Of a stretch of DNA of 64,000 nt, positions 47,380 through 59,539 are shown piece after piece. The notes under the pieces are model-generated. The model made no database searches and was not told where the DNA came from. It was given only the letters and a program-made list of their open reading frames with translations. Within the stretch, counting starts at the first letter, position 1, and each line of letters starts with the position of its first letter. The DNA lies in contig JAPYMA010000065.1 in NCBI GenBank assembly GCA_035041965.1, positions 310,001 to 374,000 of the forward strand, in the 5' to 3' direction. A program made the translations under genes and the position numbers. Source of the DNA: Anisakis pegreffii (lineage: Eukaryota; Nematoda; Chromadorea; Rhabditida; Anisakidae).

Positions 47380-49340
47380 CTCGTTTTACAAATTCTTCAG
47401 TGTGACGAACATCGTCCATCTATGTAAATTATGAATTCAATTTTTCGTTTGTTTAGCATTTAATTCTGTCGAATAGCAAAAACGCAAAAATTCATCTACA
47501 CATCATTGTAAAATTGTGAAATGATAGATTTTCGAGCTTCGAACTTTCAGCTTCTATTAGACGTTGTTGATGAATTCTTCTGTTTTCAAATTAGTTGCGT
47601 TTTTTTTAAAATTTCAATGAGAGGCCAAGCGAGGCCCTTTTATTGCTAATATTGTGCTCTTGACAACCACAGAATATGATAGCACTTGAGTGCCAGTATT
47701 CAGAAATTTTGTTCAAATCACATACACTGCGCGCAGTGCCATCTACAAGTGCTCGTACTCATCATCCACTTGTATTTTTCTGTTACGACCAACAAATCAA
47801 CTGATCGATGCATAGTTGCAATGTGCTCACATCACAATATTACATTTTAAAACGCTCATTGTCAGATAAATCCTCAAATTCAGCGCTAAAAATTTGACCC
47901 CAAAATTCTGGATCAAAATCAATGTGAATTTTTTACTTGAATAGAAAATGCTAGCAAACGTGATGATGATGATATGAAGTGAGAAGAGTGCAGCAAGCCT
48001 GAAACTAATTCAATTCGTTGTGCAAATGAGTAATGTTCGTTTAATGAATTCCAGCCTCATCAATCATTCTATCGCTGTTCCGTTCATTCATTTAATATGC
48101 ACAAAATGGCGTACGCCTGGCGCTACCACCTCGTGTTACAATGATTGAATTGAAAGAATTCATGGAATTTCGGTGATTGCTGAATACTGATGAGATGTCT
48201 AAAGCAAGAAAAGAAGCATTGCGTTCATCAATGATGATTACCAAATGAAAATGATGAACATGTCAAACAAAAATGATTGCATCTTCTCGGCGAAAGCCTC
48301 CATTAAAAAAACCAAATGAAATTCATCAAAGTGTTTTTTTGCGTTTGTTCTGAGGCGATATTTTGTTGTTTCGTCGTCGGAATTGTTGATGTGTTATGAG
48401 GAGCACGAAAAGTAATGAATGATGCGAATAAATCAGAGTTGCTGTCTCATCGAAAAATCTTCACAATCGATCATCTACTCGCATTTGCTCTGTTCTTCTT
48501 CTAAAATCACGCCAGCGACCCTCACACAGCAGCACTCCTACCGTTAGAACTGTGTAAATACGAACCGACCGACTGTCTCAAATCCATCAGCTTCTTCACA
48601 CATTCGCATTAATACAACATATTCAGTCACCTCACAAAATTGCAACAAATTACAAAATGAAATAGCACATCATCATTCATACTGTACACTCTCATCATCG
48701 CCTCTTCAGCTACTCATATCGAGAGAGTTCAATTCAGTTTGATTAAGTGTTCAGCAACACAGTTGAAATGAACAAGTCTTACGAGAGAATCCCGCAATTG
48801 TTTCATTGCTGTTACTCTAAATGTATGGTGCAAATTTGCGATGAAAATTCTAGCAGAAACTTTGGAATATTTCTCAAAAGAGAACAACCAGTCGTGCTTT
48901 TAACAGAACCGATAATCATCCGTCTACAAAATTTTGATCAAACGAACCAATTCCACAGTGAATCCTTTGTATTCAAACGTTGTTGCGATATTTTGGGCAT
49001 AAGTTAAAATGCTTTAAAGTGATAAAATACGCGTGCTGCTGTTCTTTTGACTTCATGCATTCTCGATGCTGTTATTTAAAGACAACTGGTTATGAATAAT
49101 TAATAATTAGCGCCTATTGACGAGTAAATTAGAGTGGAAAAGCCAGAAAGAAATTAACATCTTAGTGTCCACGTATTCAGCTCGAATTAATTGTATCTCT
49201 TTAAACAATCGCTCAGCAACGTGCATCAACTAACATCTGTAGTGATAAACGCATGTAATAGTTATTCTTGCACGTATCATATTTGAAACAAGTACGGAAC
49301 TGTATTCAAAACATTTGTTCACAATGCCCCATAATTCGGT
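47380..49340. other. No supported gene
   Basis: AT-rich DNA between the 46478-47333 gene and the tandem duplication at 49348. One plus-strand frame (48747-49007, with EMNKSYERIPQLFHCCYSKC) is mildly protein-like but has no splice support. Confidence 0.4.
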
Positions 49341-49347
49341 GTGGATG

Positions 49348-49574
49348 ACCTGTCAAAGGAATGCCCAAAGATAGAGAAGTATCATCTTATCTCAATTCCT
49401 CAACAACCCATCAGTTGTTCACTGATATGATTTCCGTGCATTAACTAAACTTTCAAATTTACCTGTCAAAGGAATGCCCTAAGATAGAGAGATATCATCT
49501 TTTTTTTCAAATCCTCAAAACCTGTCAGTTGTTCACTGATATGATTTGCGTGCATTAACTAAACTTTCAAATTT
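49348..49574. repeat. Tandem duplication, two units of 113-114 bp
   Basis: Units 49348-49460 and 49461-49574 share acctgtcaaaggaatgccc at the left, ttgttcactgatatgatt in the middle and gcattaactaaactttcaaa near the right, with about a dozen differences. The second unit runs straight into the acceptor of the exon at 49579. Confidence 0.9.
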
Positions 49575-49578
49575 CCAG

Positions 49579-49766
49579 CTGAGGTCTTCTATAACTGCCA
49601 ATCAAGATGATAAATGGGCGAATTTCCGATCGGCCACTCCCGGACGCTTCATATGCGCCATCTGTGAACGCAATCTTCTCGTGTCCCTTGTCGCTCCGGA
49701 CATATTCAACAGGCAATTATTCATTCTGAACTTTGCAATGCAGCCTGAATGCGCTGACATTCACAT
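49579..49766 (+). other. Plus-strand exon of an unassigned gene
   Basis: Acceptor tttccag and donor gtgagc bound a 188-nt frame reading LRSSITANQDDKWANFRSAT, PGRFICAICERNLLVSLVAP, DIFNRQLFILNFAMQPECAD. It leaves in phase 2. A CxxC pair (CAIC) is present but no complete zinc motif. It may belong to the same gene as 52205-52350, with at least one exon missing between them. Confidence 0.45.
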
Positions 49767-49984
49767 GTGAGCAACATCAATATTAATGGGCATGAACCGT
49801 CGATCACTGCCGACTTTCTTGGTTGGTAAATTCCATTTGAAAAGAGTAGTGGAAGTGGTTGGTTTATTCGTTTCATTAGTTGTTTGTTGTTTGGTTGCTT
49901 GAGGATGACGACGGCGATTGTGTAGCGGTGTGTGAGAGAGTTGCTGGAGCGGAGTGGAACGAGAATGGCACGATGTATGGATTG

Positions 49985-50025
49985 GATGGGATAGTGGCTG
50001 GATGGATGGATGGATGGTTGGATGC
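49985..50025. repeat. GGAT-type short tandem repeat
   Basis: Repeated tggatgga units within a long low-complexity minus-strand frame (His/Pro/Ser/Gln-rich) that I do not accept as a gene. Confidence 0.7.
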
Positions 50026-50319
50026 GATACGATTGCTGGCGTTTGTTGAAGGGATTGAATAAATGTTGTTGATAGCTGTGCTGTTGCTGGCTCATCAAAC
50101 ACTGCTTCATGCTACGAGCACTCACTGCCGAATGCTTCAGCAGCTATATCCCAAAACTTATGCTGCATACTAATGATAATGATTATTGTTGTTATTGTTC
50201 ACTGCTCTTACTATGTGCTCCACTTTCATTTATCAGCAGCACTTTTCTGCTCTTTTTGCAATCAAACCGTGCCTCTTCTTCATCATATCCCTCTGAACGC
50301 GTAGCACTGTTCGCTCCTC

Positions 50320-50340
50320 TTACTTACTTACTTACTTACT
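50320..50340. repeat. TTAC microsatellite
   Basis: About five tandem ttac units. Confidence 0.85.
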
Positions 50341-50725
50341 AGCTCGTTGTTCAGTTATTAGATTAACTTTTGTTTTGTGGTATTTCCAGTTAATTTGTTT
50401 GCTTTTGAGCTATAATGATCAGCTGCCGTTTTTATTTACATATCTGTTATGTGCTCTATTGATAATGATTTACAATGTAATTACTGCGGTATTCATTCAT
50501 TTACTCATTTGTTTATGTGACCTCACTTATATTAATTTAATTCTTTCATCAGCCTTTTCGTTTTTTTGCCAAATCTCGTTTCATGAACGGTCACCGAGTT
50601 GATCATACGTTAAATTGATTAGCAACTTGCACTATTGAGACTTCTCATTTGTAGTTTTCAGTGCGATTTTATTGCGCATCTTTGCTATTCGACGATGATT
50701 CGATTATCTCGTAATTGAAGTTTTG

Positions 50726-50775
50726 GCTAAAAATAAAACGCAACTAGCGGCCGCTAGTTGCGTTTTATTTTTAGC
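50726..50775. repeat. Perfect 50-bp palindrome centred on a NotI site
   Basis: Two 25-base arms with no spacer are exact reverse complements. The left arm ends caactagcgg and the right arm starts ccgctagttg. The centre gcggccgc is a NotI recognition site, extended to ctagcggccgctag. The outer parts are gctaaaaataaaacg and its complement. No gene overlaps it. Its origin (natural inverted repeat, insertion, or cloning/assembly artefact) cannot be decided from this sequence alone. Confidence 0.95.
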
Positions 50776-50779
50776 TGAA

Positions 50780-52200
50780 TTGAAGAGGGAACCGATTTTT
50801 TTTTTCAGTGCGAAGAATACAAATGAATCAATCGTTCGATTACGAGCGTAACGTGATAATTGATTTCTTTTGTTAACTTTTTCGATGTTATTGCATCATT
50901 TTTATTGGAAAGTTGTTTTCTTGCGAATTTTTCGAATTTTTTTTCTTGGTTTAAGTTGTTTTTGTGAGTGTTTTTGACGGCTTGCGCTCAGCAATTTGTG
51001 GACTTTTTTTATTGGCGAGTATTTTCTAGTATTGCAAGCGAAAGTACACCTGTGTCAGGTGCTAACTCGTTCAGAGTAGAGATGCACTCTTCTGCGAAAT
51101 GACCAATTATTGTTGAGAAAACAGCATAAAACGAGCATTAATCATTTTTACACTGATATTGCGATCAAATTTCACCAACGAAAACAACAAAAAGTCTGCT
51201 CAACGATTACGAAATCTTATTTGCTAAGCAAATGATAAGATTCAGAAACATCATCCGAAACTGTCAAATACATTTACTTAGCTACATTAATATTTTGTGT
51301 TGTTCATCTCAATTGGAGCATAAAATTTGCGATAAACTCGAGGAACTGCGAAGTTATCGTTGAGTTCTTTCGATTGTTTTGCATGTCACAATAGTGGGGC
51401 TTACTTCGTCGGAAAGATGCAAGTTTACCAGATGGATGGAGCAGATCCAAAGCGATGCGATGCACTACTGATTGATGACCGAAACATTCTTTCATGCTTC
51501 TTTAATTCGATACTGCGACATTTAAGCACAAATCAATAAATTACCACAAGCAGTGCCGCTTGTAACGCATTGCTTCAACTCTACGTTAACATTACTGACT
51601 TCAGTGCAGATTAGCATTCGTGCTAGAACTAGACGCGCAATAATTAGATTTCGACAGCAATGGGATATTGCGGATCGAATTTACAAATTAACTATGATCT
51701 TATCTATTCTGCATTCGCGTACGCCGACCAGTCAAGGATTAGAGTGATCATCCAACTGCATTCGATTGCAAATCGATACGATTCCTTATTGTTGATTTGA
51801 AACGTCTAGCTGAGCGATTAGAGTAATCGCGAAATATTGATTAGCAAGGATCATATGGCGAGCTTAAAGGGGAGTCATCCATGCAAGAGTATACGCAATT
51901 TTAAGATAACTGCACCGAGATAAATGGTATTACCCAGTTACCGTGAACACCTAATATCGTTTCAAATGTGAATAAATTTCCTTCGAGTGTTCTTCAATCA
52001 TCAATTCATTCAGGTATTCTTCCTTTGCAGGTAGCAAAGATTCATAGATTTTTCACTTTATCGTATCATAACTTGATGAAATCAGATCCGAGCTAGCGCT
52101 TCCTGGTATTTTTTCATCCGTCGAGCACTGCCCAGTTGACTGGGAGAAGTTTTCGGGCTAAATTCGAATCGTTCGATCCCATACGAGACTTGGCTCAGTG
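50780..52200. other. No firmly supported gene
   Basis: Two short coding-like frames occur, 51304-51495 on the minus strand (MKECFGHQSVVHRIALDLLH) and 51553-51747 on the plus strand. Neither has a complete set of splice sites. The rest is AT-rich. Confidence 0.35.
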
Positions 52201-52204
52201 TCAG

Positions 52205-52350
52205 TAGAGTGTCTTTATGGAGCCAAAGCTCAAAAACAGCTTCAGCCTAAGCCTAAGTCAAAACTTGATCCTAGTTCAAACAGATTGAGCCGAATTACGT
52301 CAAAGATTGGTCCTCGGATGCACTTTTTGCTGGAAACCTTCTCTGGTGCT
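52205..52350 (+). other. Plus-strand exon of an unassigned gene
   Basis: Acceptor gtgtcag and a good donor (gtaagtg) bound 146 nt, reading ECLYGAKAQKQLQPKPKSKL, DPSSNRLSRITSKIGPRMHF, LLETFSGA and leaving in phase 0. It is Lys/Pro/Ser-rich and probably a linker region of a larger protein. Includes the telomere-like gcctaagcctaag within the PKPK codons. Confidence 0.45.
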
Positions 52351-53469
52351 GTAAGTGATCAGTGCTTCTCGCCTATTATTGATCATTCGCATGTAGTCTA
52401 TCCAAAAATGACTGTTATCAACTTCCATGTGCTAGTGTTTATGAATGTGTTCTATTCCAAAAATGTTCTGTGAATGTGCAAAAATAGCAATATCCAAAAA
52501 TAACAATGAATTTTCTATGAATGTGCAAGGAAACAGATGAACTTTGTTTTTTTATTTATTAGACAACTTACTTTATTTGGTATTAGAAGCTTGAGAGGTC
52601 ATATCCCGAATAATGAACTGCTGCCATATACCTAATGAATTTCCACATGGCCAGTGTCAATTTTATGTTGCTGTAGCAAAACGAACAACGTACACAGTGA
52701 TGCACACAGCACACGGCATCGAAACGGATCAGTTTCAAATCGAATTTGATGATTACGGGATATTATGAGATTAGGAACGGACATGTGCACAAGCGGATAA
52801 CATGGACAAGCACAGAGGCAGTAAGACGGGTACACGGTTACTTGGTTGTTCGCTCTTGGTTTCGCTCTCTCGTAAATGACAACGGCAGCTTCCCATTTAT
52901 AGTACTACACCAGATCCATTGTTCGCATCTGCTATCTACATGAAGATTATCTCCTGAATCATCGAATTCCACAGATTCTCGTGCTAATTTTGCACTATCA
53001 TAAACACTTCATTGCATCATTAATCTAGATATTCTTGACAATACAATTCTCCTGTCTCAACTGTTACCATTTCATTAACTCTACTCGCTTATAATGTTTT
53101 ATCTGGCAAAAGTTTTCTGCTGTCTGTTGCTGAGCGATTTGTACAATGAGGATTGCTGATATGATAAGATTCATCAACACTATATCATCAATACATCCAT
53201 CATTTACATTCAAGCATTTGGCTGGGCATCACTAAGTGTGTGTCTCATATCAACAAACGTTTATGCTGATCAACTCAATTCTTCATTCTCATCAGTCAAC
53301 TCATCAGTTTTTATTTCTATCCTTCAAAAAAACGCCTAACAACCAATTGACGGTGCACTCAATCAGGACAGCAGCATAAAAGTGCGCTATACGATGAGTT
53401 CAATGCATTTCACATTTTATTGCTCTCGTCAAGAAGTGCATTCGTTTCTTTGACTATTCACTCGGATCA

Positions 53470-53700
53470 TTACTTCGGTTCAACGAAATTACTTCGCTCC
53501 TCTACAGCCAAAAACATAGGTAATGCTCGTTCACATTGAATTTCAGAGTGTACGAAAGAATAAAGCACAAGCGAACGGTCAAGCATTTCATGCAGATCCA
53601 AATGTAATAATTGCTCGATGCAATTAATTCCTTGTGAATTGCCTCCTCGAACTCTCCATTTCATTTTTATCGTGTATGCATTCAAGACAAGTTCGAACAC
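53470..53700 (-). other. Candidate terminal exon, unassigned minus-strand gene
   Basis: Acceptor ctgtacag at the right edge opens a phase-0 frame to TAA at 53470-53472. It reads VFELVLNAYTIKMKWRVRGG, NSQGINCIEQLLHLDLHEML, DRSLVLYSFVHSEIQCERAL, PMFLAVEERSNFVEPK. Composition is convincingly protein-like. Upstream exons would lie at higher coordinates but none was fixed. Family unknown. Confidence 0.45.
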
Positions 53701-53709
53701 CTGTACAGT

Positions 53710-56700
53710 TCTAAATAAAATGTGTTTACCCCATTAACAAATGCGTTAAGCTCTTTTATATCCCCTTCGCCCCTTTCATGAATATCCCCTCGTGCTCTTC
53801 GACGATCATCTCAATTGCATATAATTGTTGCTCATTCACTGGATGCAGAATGTCTTCTTTTTTTTGGACCGTTGAATGTTTCTCTGATGTAGGTACATTG
53901 GAGTTAGAGGAGGTTTATTGGTTCATGATAGAAGGATGACTGTAAAATGCGAAATGTAATTGCAGTCAAAAGAAACTTATATTGCAGCAATTTGCAATAT
54001 GAAATTTTCAATTTTTCACCTTTCGTTCCTCATAAATGCAATGAAAATGAATGGATGGGTTGGGTTGTATGCAGGCAGGCGCTATTGCGTTATGATTATG
54101 TATTCATGCTATAAAAACTTAATAGAGCTTTGCGCAATGAGGCCAACCAAATGACATTCAAAAAATTTTTTTCGTCATATTTTGATTGGATTGGTTCAAC
54201 AAATTATAGATTTCATAGAATAATGCCTCCCTGCATATGCACCACCACCACATTCATCTAATGCAATTTTCACCTGTGATCATGTATTCGTTCCCATTTC
54301 TTCGCGAATGAATTCGCTTATCTTCAGCGAATAATTTATGATTATAGCTGAACATGAATCGTGATATTACGAATGGTTATGATAATTTGCGTGAATGTCG
54401 AACATTGCGACAGCTTAAAGCACAATGAATTGTACCCAGGAGAGAAGTCATTTGAATGATTTGTTTGTTTGTTCGGTTGTTGAACAAGATCCATCAAGTG
54501 TTTCCTTGATCTTCTTCTGCCATTCTGCTACTCAAATTTGATAACAAACCTATCATCTTCAGCTGTACTGCTGCTTAAATTTCGTAAACTAGCACTCGTT
54601 CTTCATTGTATAGCTATATTACAGGATTTGTTTTACTCGGTAGCATAGGCTTAGGTAGTTTTCGAGGTATAGTAATGAATAGAAATTATAAATTTGTACT
54701 ACTTCACAGCGAAAATTTTCTCTCTTCCACATGGTTGATAAATATTTGAAATGTAAAACGTTCTTCCTGGATTATTTCTCATTCAGCTGTATGGATAAGT
54801 TTTACTCATGCCGCAATCGAATGTTACTTAAACGTGAAAATTGTTTGTAAACGTTTAGCAGTTTTTCAAACAAGGCGATTAATCAAGTAATCGTTTCATC
54901 GCTTCTCAGCACCATCAGTTTTATGAACATTCACAAAAATGATTTGTTGGTTTTCTTTCACCAATGCCGTCGCTACTCATTGTTGTTGTTTTTGATCAGG
55001 CTCTCAGGCGACTAACATAGTAAGTGAACTGCTGCATCAACGCTTCAATCGCTAAGGCATCATGGAACCGAGCTCATCTGTTTTAGCATCATCATTTGCT
55101 TTTGTAATGTAACTGGATTAAATTTATTGAGATAGTTTTTGTGAGCAGTCGTCTGCTTGGGTTGACACTATCGCTAATTTATTTTGGAATTGAAATGCAG
55201 TGTGCAACGATTAAAGCAAATACATCAGTCATTACAATCGGAGTGTACTAATCGTAAGTGTTCGTTCCTTGAGATTTCCATCAGCATATCCTCAGTAGAA
55301 AACGTGACGGATTAGTTTGTTTGTAAATTCATAATTTGGCTAACAGATTTGATCAACACCTTTCATGATGAGCATGACTGAGATGTCAGTCACACGATCT
55401 CATCAACTGCACTAATACACTTCATAACGACAGTTTAAATTATCTCGTTTGTCTCGTATTGTTTCACAGCATACGACACTTTAGAAAGTTTATGCGATAA
55501 TTCAGGATGTTATATGCGTGTTTCCGTGAGTCGAAGAAACAGTTACCTGTTCAGTTTCATTTTAAAAAATTTTTCAAAGCACCAGTTCATATCACAGCAT
55601 AGTATAGGATGCCCATAAGTTGTCTGATTCTGTAGAAGAATGAATTCAGTAAATGTTCAAAATCGTCGAAAACATGACAATATCACTAACAATGAGTGAT
55701 TTTTGTTCGCTTTCATCGTTAATATCACAGTATTGTTCGACATATTTTGCATTTTTCTATAAATAAGATCAAGCCTTTCGGCTGTTATTGTGTTGAATGC
55801 AAATGGAAAAACAAAACGGTGATAGACTGACTGATTTGTTTGTATGCGCGGCGCAGTTCGATTTGTTTACATAAGCGATCCAACGAGACAGCCAACTGCA
55901 ATGACGATCGTGATGACTGGTGCATCTTCTCGTTTCATCGGCCCTAAACGAGCCATCGAACCATGAAGATGATCGTCGTCTTAAAAGCTTTTCGTATTAG
56001 CATCTTTCCACTGGAGCACTCATTATTTCCATCCATATATCCGTCATCGATGCGTTCATGCGTGCACAAATACACATGCATGAACAATCTCTGAATAACG
56101 CCGATATTTGCATATCAATGAACAAATACGCAATCAAAAGACACACTATACACTTTTTATAACTCACAGAATCGTTTCATTAGATGCACAATTGCTATTA
56201 AGCAACAGTGCAAATCGACGGCTCCTCGAGATTATTTATTATATACTTGATTGCAATTTCACACGGCCACTTTGCTCTTATATCCATTCACAATTCATTC
56301 ATTCGGAACAGCTTTAGGAGTGGATATCGATACTCATTGTCAGTTAGCTGACTACAAGAGTAGCGCATCGATATTCCTTTCTTTCCGCTGTCCAACTCCT
56401 CTTTTGAATCAGTCGATGTGCCCCGTTGCCTATGAATTATGATGGGGAGCCGCTTGAATTTCGAGCGCTTCAAGCCGTCAGGCCATCGATAACGTACGGC
56501 GCTCTTCAAGATTGCGTTTGAAAAACGTGGTGAACCTGTTTGTAACTTCATGTCTGCTTTAATTCTTTTGCAATATCCACGCAAAACCTAATTATGCTCC
56601 AGGAATGACATCAGGTGGACAGTGCACATTAACGGTTGAAAGGTGCCCTTATTTGATCACATATTAATCATAGAATTGATCACCGTATGCACAGTCTGTT

Positions 56701-59530
56701 TACTGAAGAAGTGAGATGAACAGAGAGTTGCTTAGGATTTTTATTAAGACTTTCATAATCGTGGAGCGTTGTAGAGTTCTTCTCATATGTCCGTCCAATC
56801 GGTTGACTTTGTTCAATAGCGCCAATGCTCTATGAGAAAAATGTATCGTCACATGTAACAGTGTTCGCACTCGTCAATTTTTTAATGGCCAGATACTTTC
56901 TTAGAAACTTGCTTAGCTATATCTCTGGAACCAGACATCATTCGCCAGCAGCATATGTATTCTTCATGAAGTGACGAATCTCCTTTATTCTATGATACCA
57001 AAAAATCGCTTCGTTCTGAGCTTCATACATTGTTCGTTTCAGTAGAATTCTGATCTCTGATGCATAACTCGTGTGAGTATTAATATCACCTTTATAAGCA
57101 ATTTGATAGCTTTTCGATCAGCCTGAATAAACAGTGAATGTTTAACGCAACAGCCGTACGAAAGATTTGGCTGAAGTTGATTCAAGACATGACAGATTAA
57201 TCTTCAGTAATCCTCTCTGTGATTACACGAAAGCATATGTCGTTCACAAATGGCAGTTAATGTTCGCACAGCAACCATCAATGATCAATGTGATGATCGT
57301 TGTTGTTATGTTGACGTTGTGTCACATAACCGATCCATTTAAAGCAGCTATATCTTGGATTGAATGTTGAAAAAGTGCTGCTAGATACTGATAGAACGGA
57401 ATTGCTCAAATAAGATGAGAATGAAACGCAGAAAAAAAAGAAGCGATGAGTTCCACTGGTAGCACGCAGCCGGTGGTTGTCGATTGGTGGTGATACCCCA
57501 TGGGGATAAGCAGCACACCAAGAAGTCGCGTTGTTCCGGACACTTTTCTGCTATCCGCTTGTGTTCGTATACAACGTCGAAACGCTTCAAATAGCTATCG
57601 CTAAATCCTTCCTTCCTTCCTTCCTTCCTTCATTGCGTTTTGTGTATGGGCATTATTTTATCTGCGTATGGTTGGCTGGCTGCTTGGTTGCCAGTCGGTC
57701 GGTTGATAGTCGTCGTCGTGGTGGTGCTGGTGCTGGTGGTGGTGGATAACCACTGTAATGCTCGACAGATGAAGAGCTTCGCTGAGCCGTGAAGCTTGCG
57801 TTGATTCGTTTTTCGTCGTTTCGCTGACTTGAAACCGTTTTAATGCCCACCCGCTATCTACATCCTTTTTCATTCAAACAACAACACTGGCTCACTACGA
57901 ACAACTCTAAATCCATTTACTCTTCACATGCAAATGTGTGCTGTTGTATGCACCTCGTTTAATTCCCGAAAACCAATTTCACTTTTCTGCTCAAAGCATC
58001 GCGATTTTTATTGGTTGTTATTCACTGAGCAAATTAATCGATGCTCGCTGGTTGGCTTCGCTCAACCATGTCAAACAATGTTTTCGTCGTTTTTCAGTGA
58101 GATAATCGCCTGCTTCGCTTTAGTCACTTCATTCGGGCAGATTACCGGTAACTTCTCCGTCTCACAAGTTATGTGACTGACACTTAAGACTAGCCGCAAT
58201 TTCAAAAACAAAAAACAATCGCAAGTGCTTTTGATCTCGACGACTATTTCATCGTTTTTTTATCATTGTTCTGTAACGATCACTTACTTGATCGGCGTTT
58301 TTCAGCACTTTACTGTGCTTGCTTTTCAAACCGCTAAACCATCATCCCATTGTGACGTATTGTTACAATGCGACTACTGTGAATTCCATATGATCTGTAG
58401 CGTTCGTTTGCAATCTGTATAGAAAAGTTGAAGCATTCACAAACTTTTCAACAAAATGCTCTACAATTTTCACTTGTCAGTGTTCCGATGAGAACGCCGT
58501 AGCTATTTGGATGATTATTGAATCATCCGGTGGTTGATTTATTTTTGTGTTTGTGTGACTTGGTTTCAATGCAATGATCATGCAGTAACAAATCGAATGC
58601 CAATATTCCTCAAAACTTTGTACCGAACATTGCGTTGACTTTGTTAAGTATTTTTGCAGAAATGAAATTTCTTAGACGGCATGTTCGTTCCTAACCAAAA
58701 TATAGGTGGTGTAAATCCACGAGACCTATAACAGCTTATGGGAATTTCTTGAACGATCATACTCAAAAATTTCTTAATTACATTTTTCCTTCATTAGAAA
58801 ACCTCATAAGCACGCCAACGAACAGAGCGAGCACTGAAGAATCCTCTGTTAATTAACTCTATATTAATTTTTTTGTGTGAAAAAAACCATTTCATTTCGT
58901 TTCTGGCGTTCCTATTAATTTTGCTTTTGCTTCAATCTAATTGTGCTGTAACCATATGCAGCACGTCGCTTGAATCACTCCATATGCATTCAAATACCTC
59001 CTCTGTACGAAATGAGATCGTGAAGTGTGCGATTCAGTCGCATTTAATTATTATTTATTGTGTCGTTGTCTCGTTCGCAAAGGTTTAAATGAAATAGTTT
59101 TAAATAGATTGAAAAGTCACTTTCTACATGGATCCTTACCAAAGGCCGAATGACTATTGAGTTATTATTTTAAGTGCCATCGTATACGTTTACATGTCAT
59201 TATTTGCTGTAATGTTGTCTCGTAAGTAAAATCAATTTAATATTTGAATTTATTCACTTCAATCAGTTTGTAATTTCCCGTCGGAGAAATAAATCTCTCA
59301 AGGGATCTCGTCATAGTTAGAAATTGGTCAATTGGCACAGCTAACGAGCAGATTTGTCATTCAGGTTGATTTTGATGAGAATAAATACTAATTTAAGATG
59401 AACAGCTGAGAATGAAGCGAAAGAAAAATCGAGAATTTTGTAGACGAATATTTTCATCAATTCGCGAATGCTTTCTTAGTCGCTAATCAAACGCATTGTT
59501 AAACGTTCGCAGCTATCAACTTGATGTGAT
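53710..59530. other. Mostly gene-poor interval upstream of the CAP gene
   Basis: Long AT-rich DNA. Coding-like but unsupported frames occur at 56288-56584 (minus; LQTGSPRFSNAILKSAVRYR), 57167-57370 (plus) and in a GC-richer patch at 57420-57870, where Pro- or His-rich frames arise from CCA/CAC repeats. None has good splice sites. The last few hundred bases presumably hold the CAP gene promoter, but no motif was recognised. Confidence 0.35.
57607..57630. repeat. CCTT microsatellite
   Basis: Six tandem ccttcctt-type tetranucleotide units. Confidence 0.85.
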
Positions 59531-59539
59531 CAGTTTCAT

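Noticed and set aside
49721..50125. Two long overlapping minus-strand frames (134 and 113 codons) rich in Gln, His, Pro, Ser
   Set aside because: Both are open because of GGAT and CAA-type simple repeats; no domain or splice context.
57531..57873. Pro-rich, His-rich and Gly-rich frames on both strands
   Set aside because: All three arise from the same CCA/CAC trinucleotide tract; no acceptor or donor decides between them.
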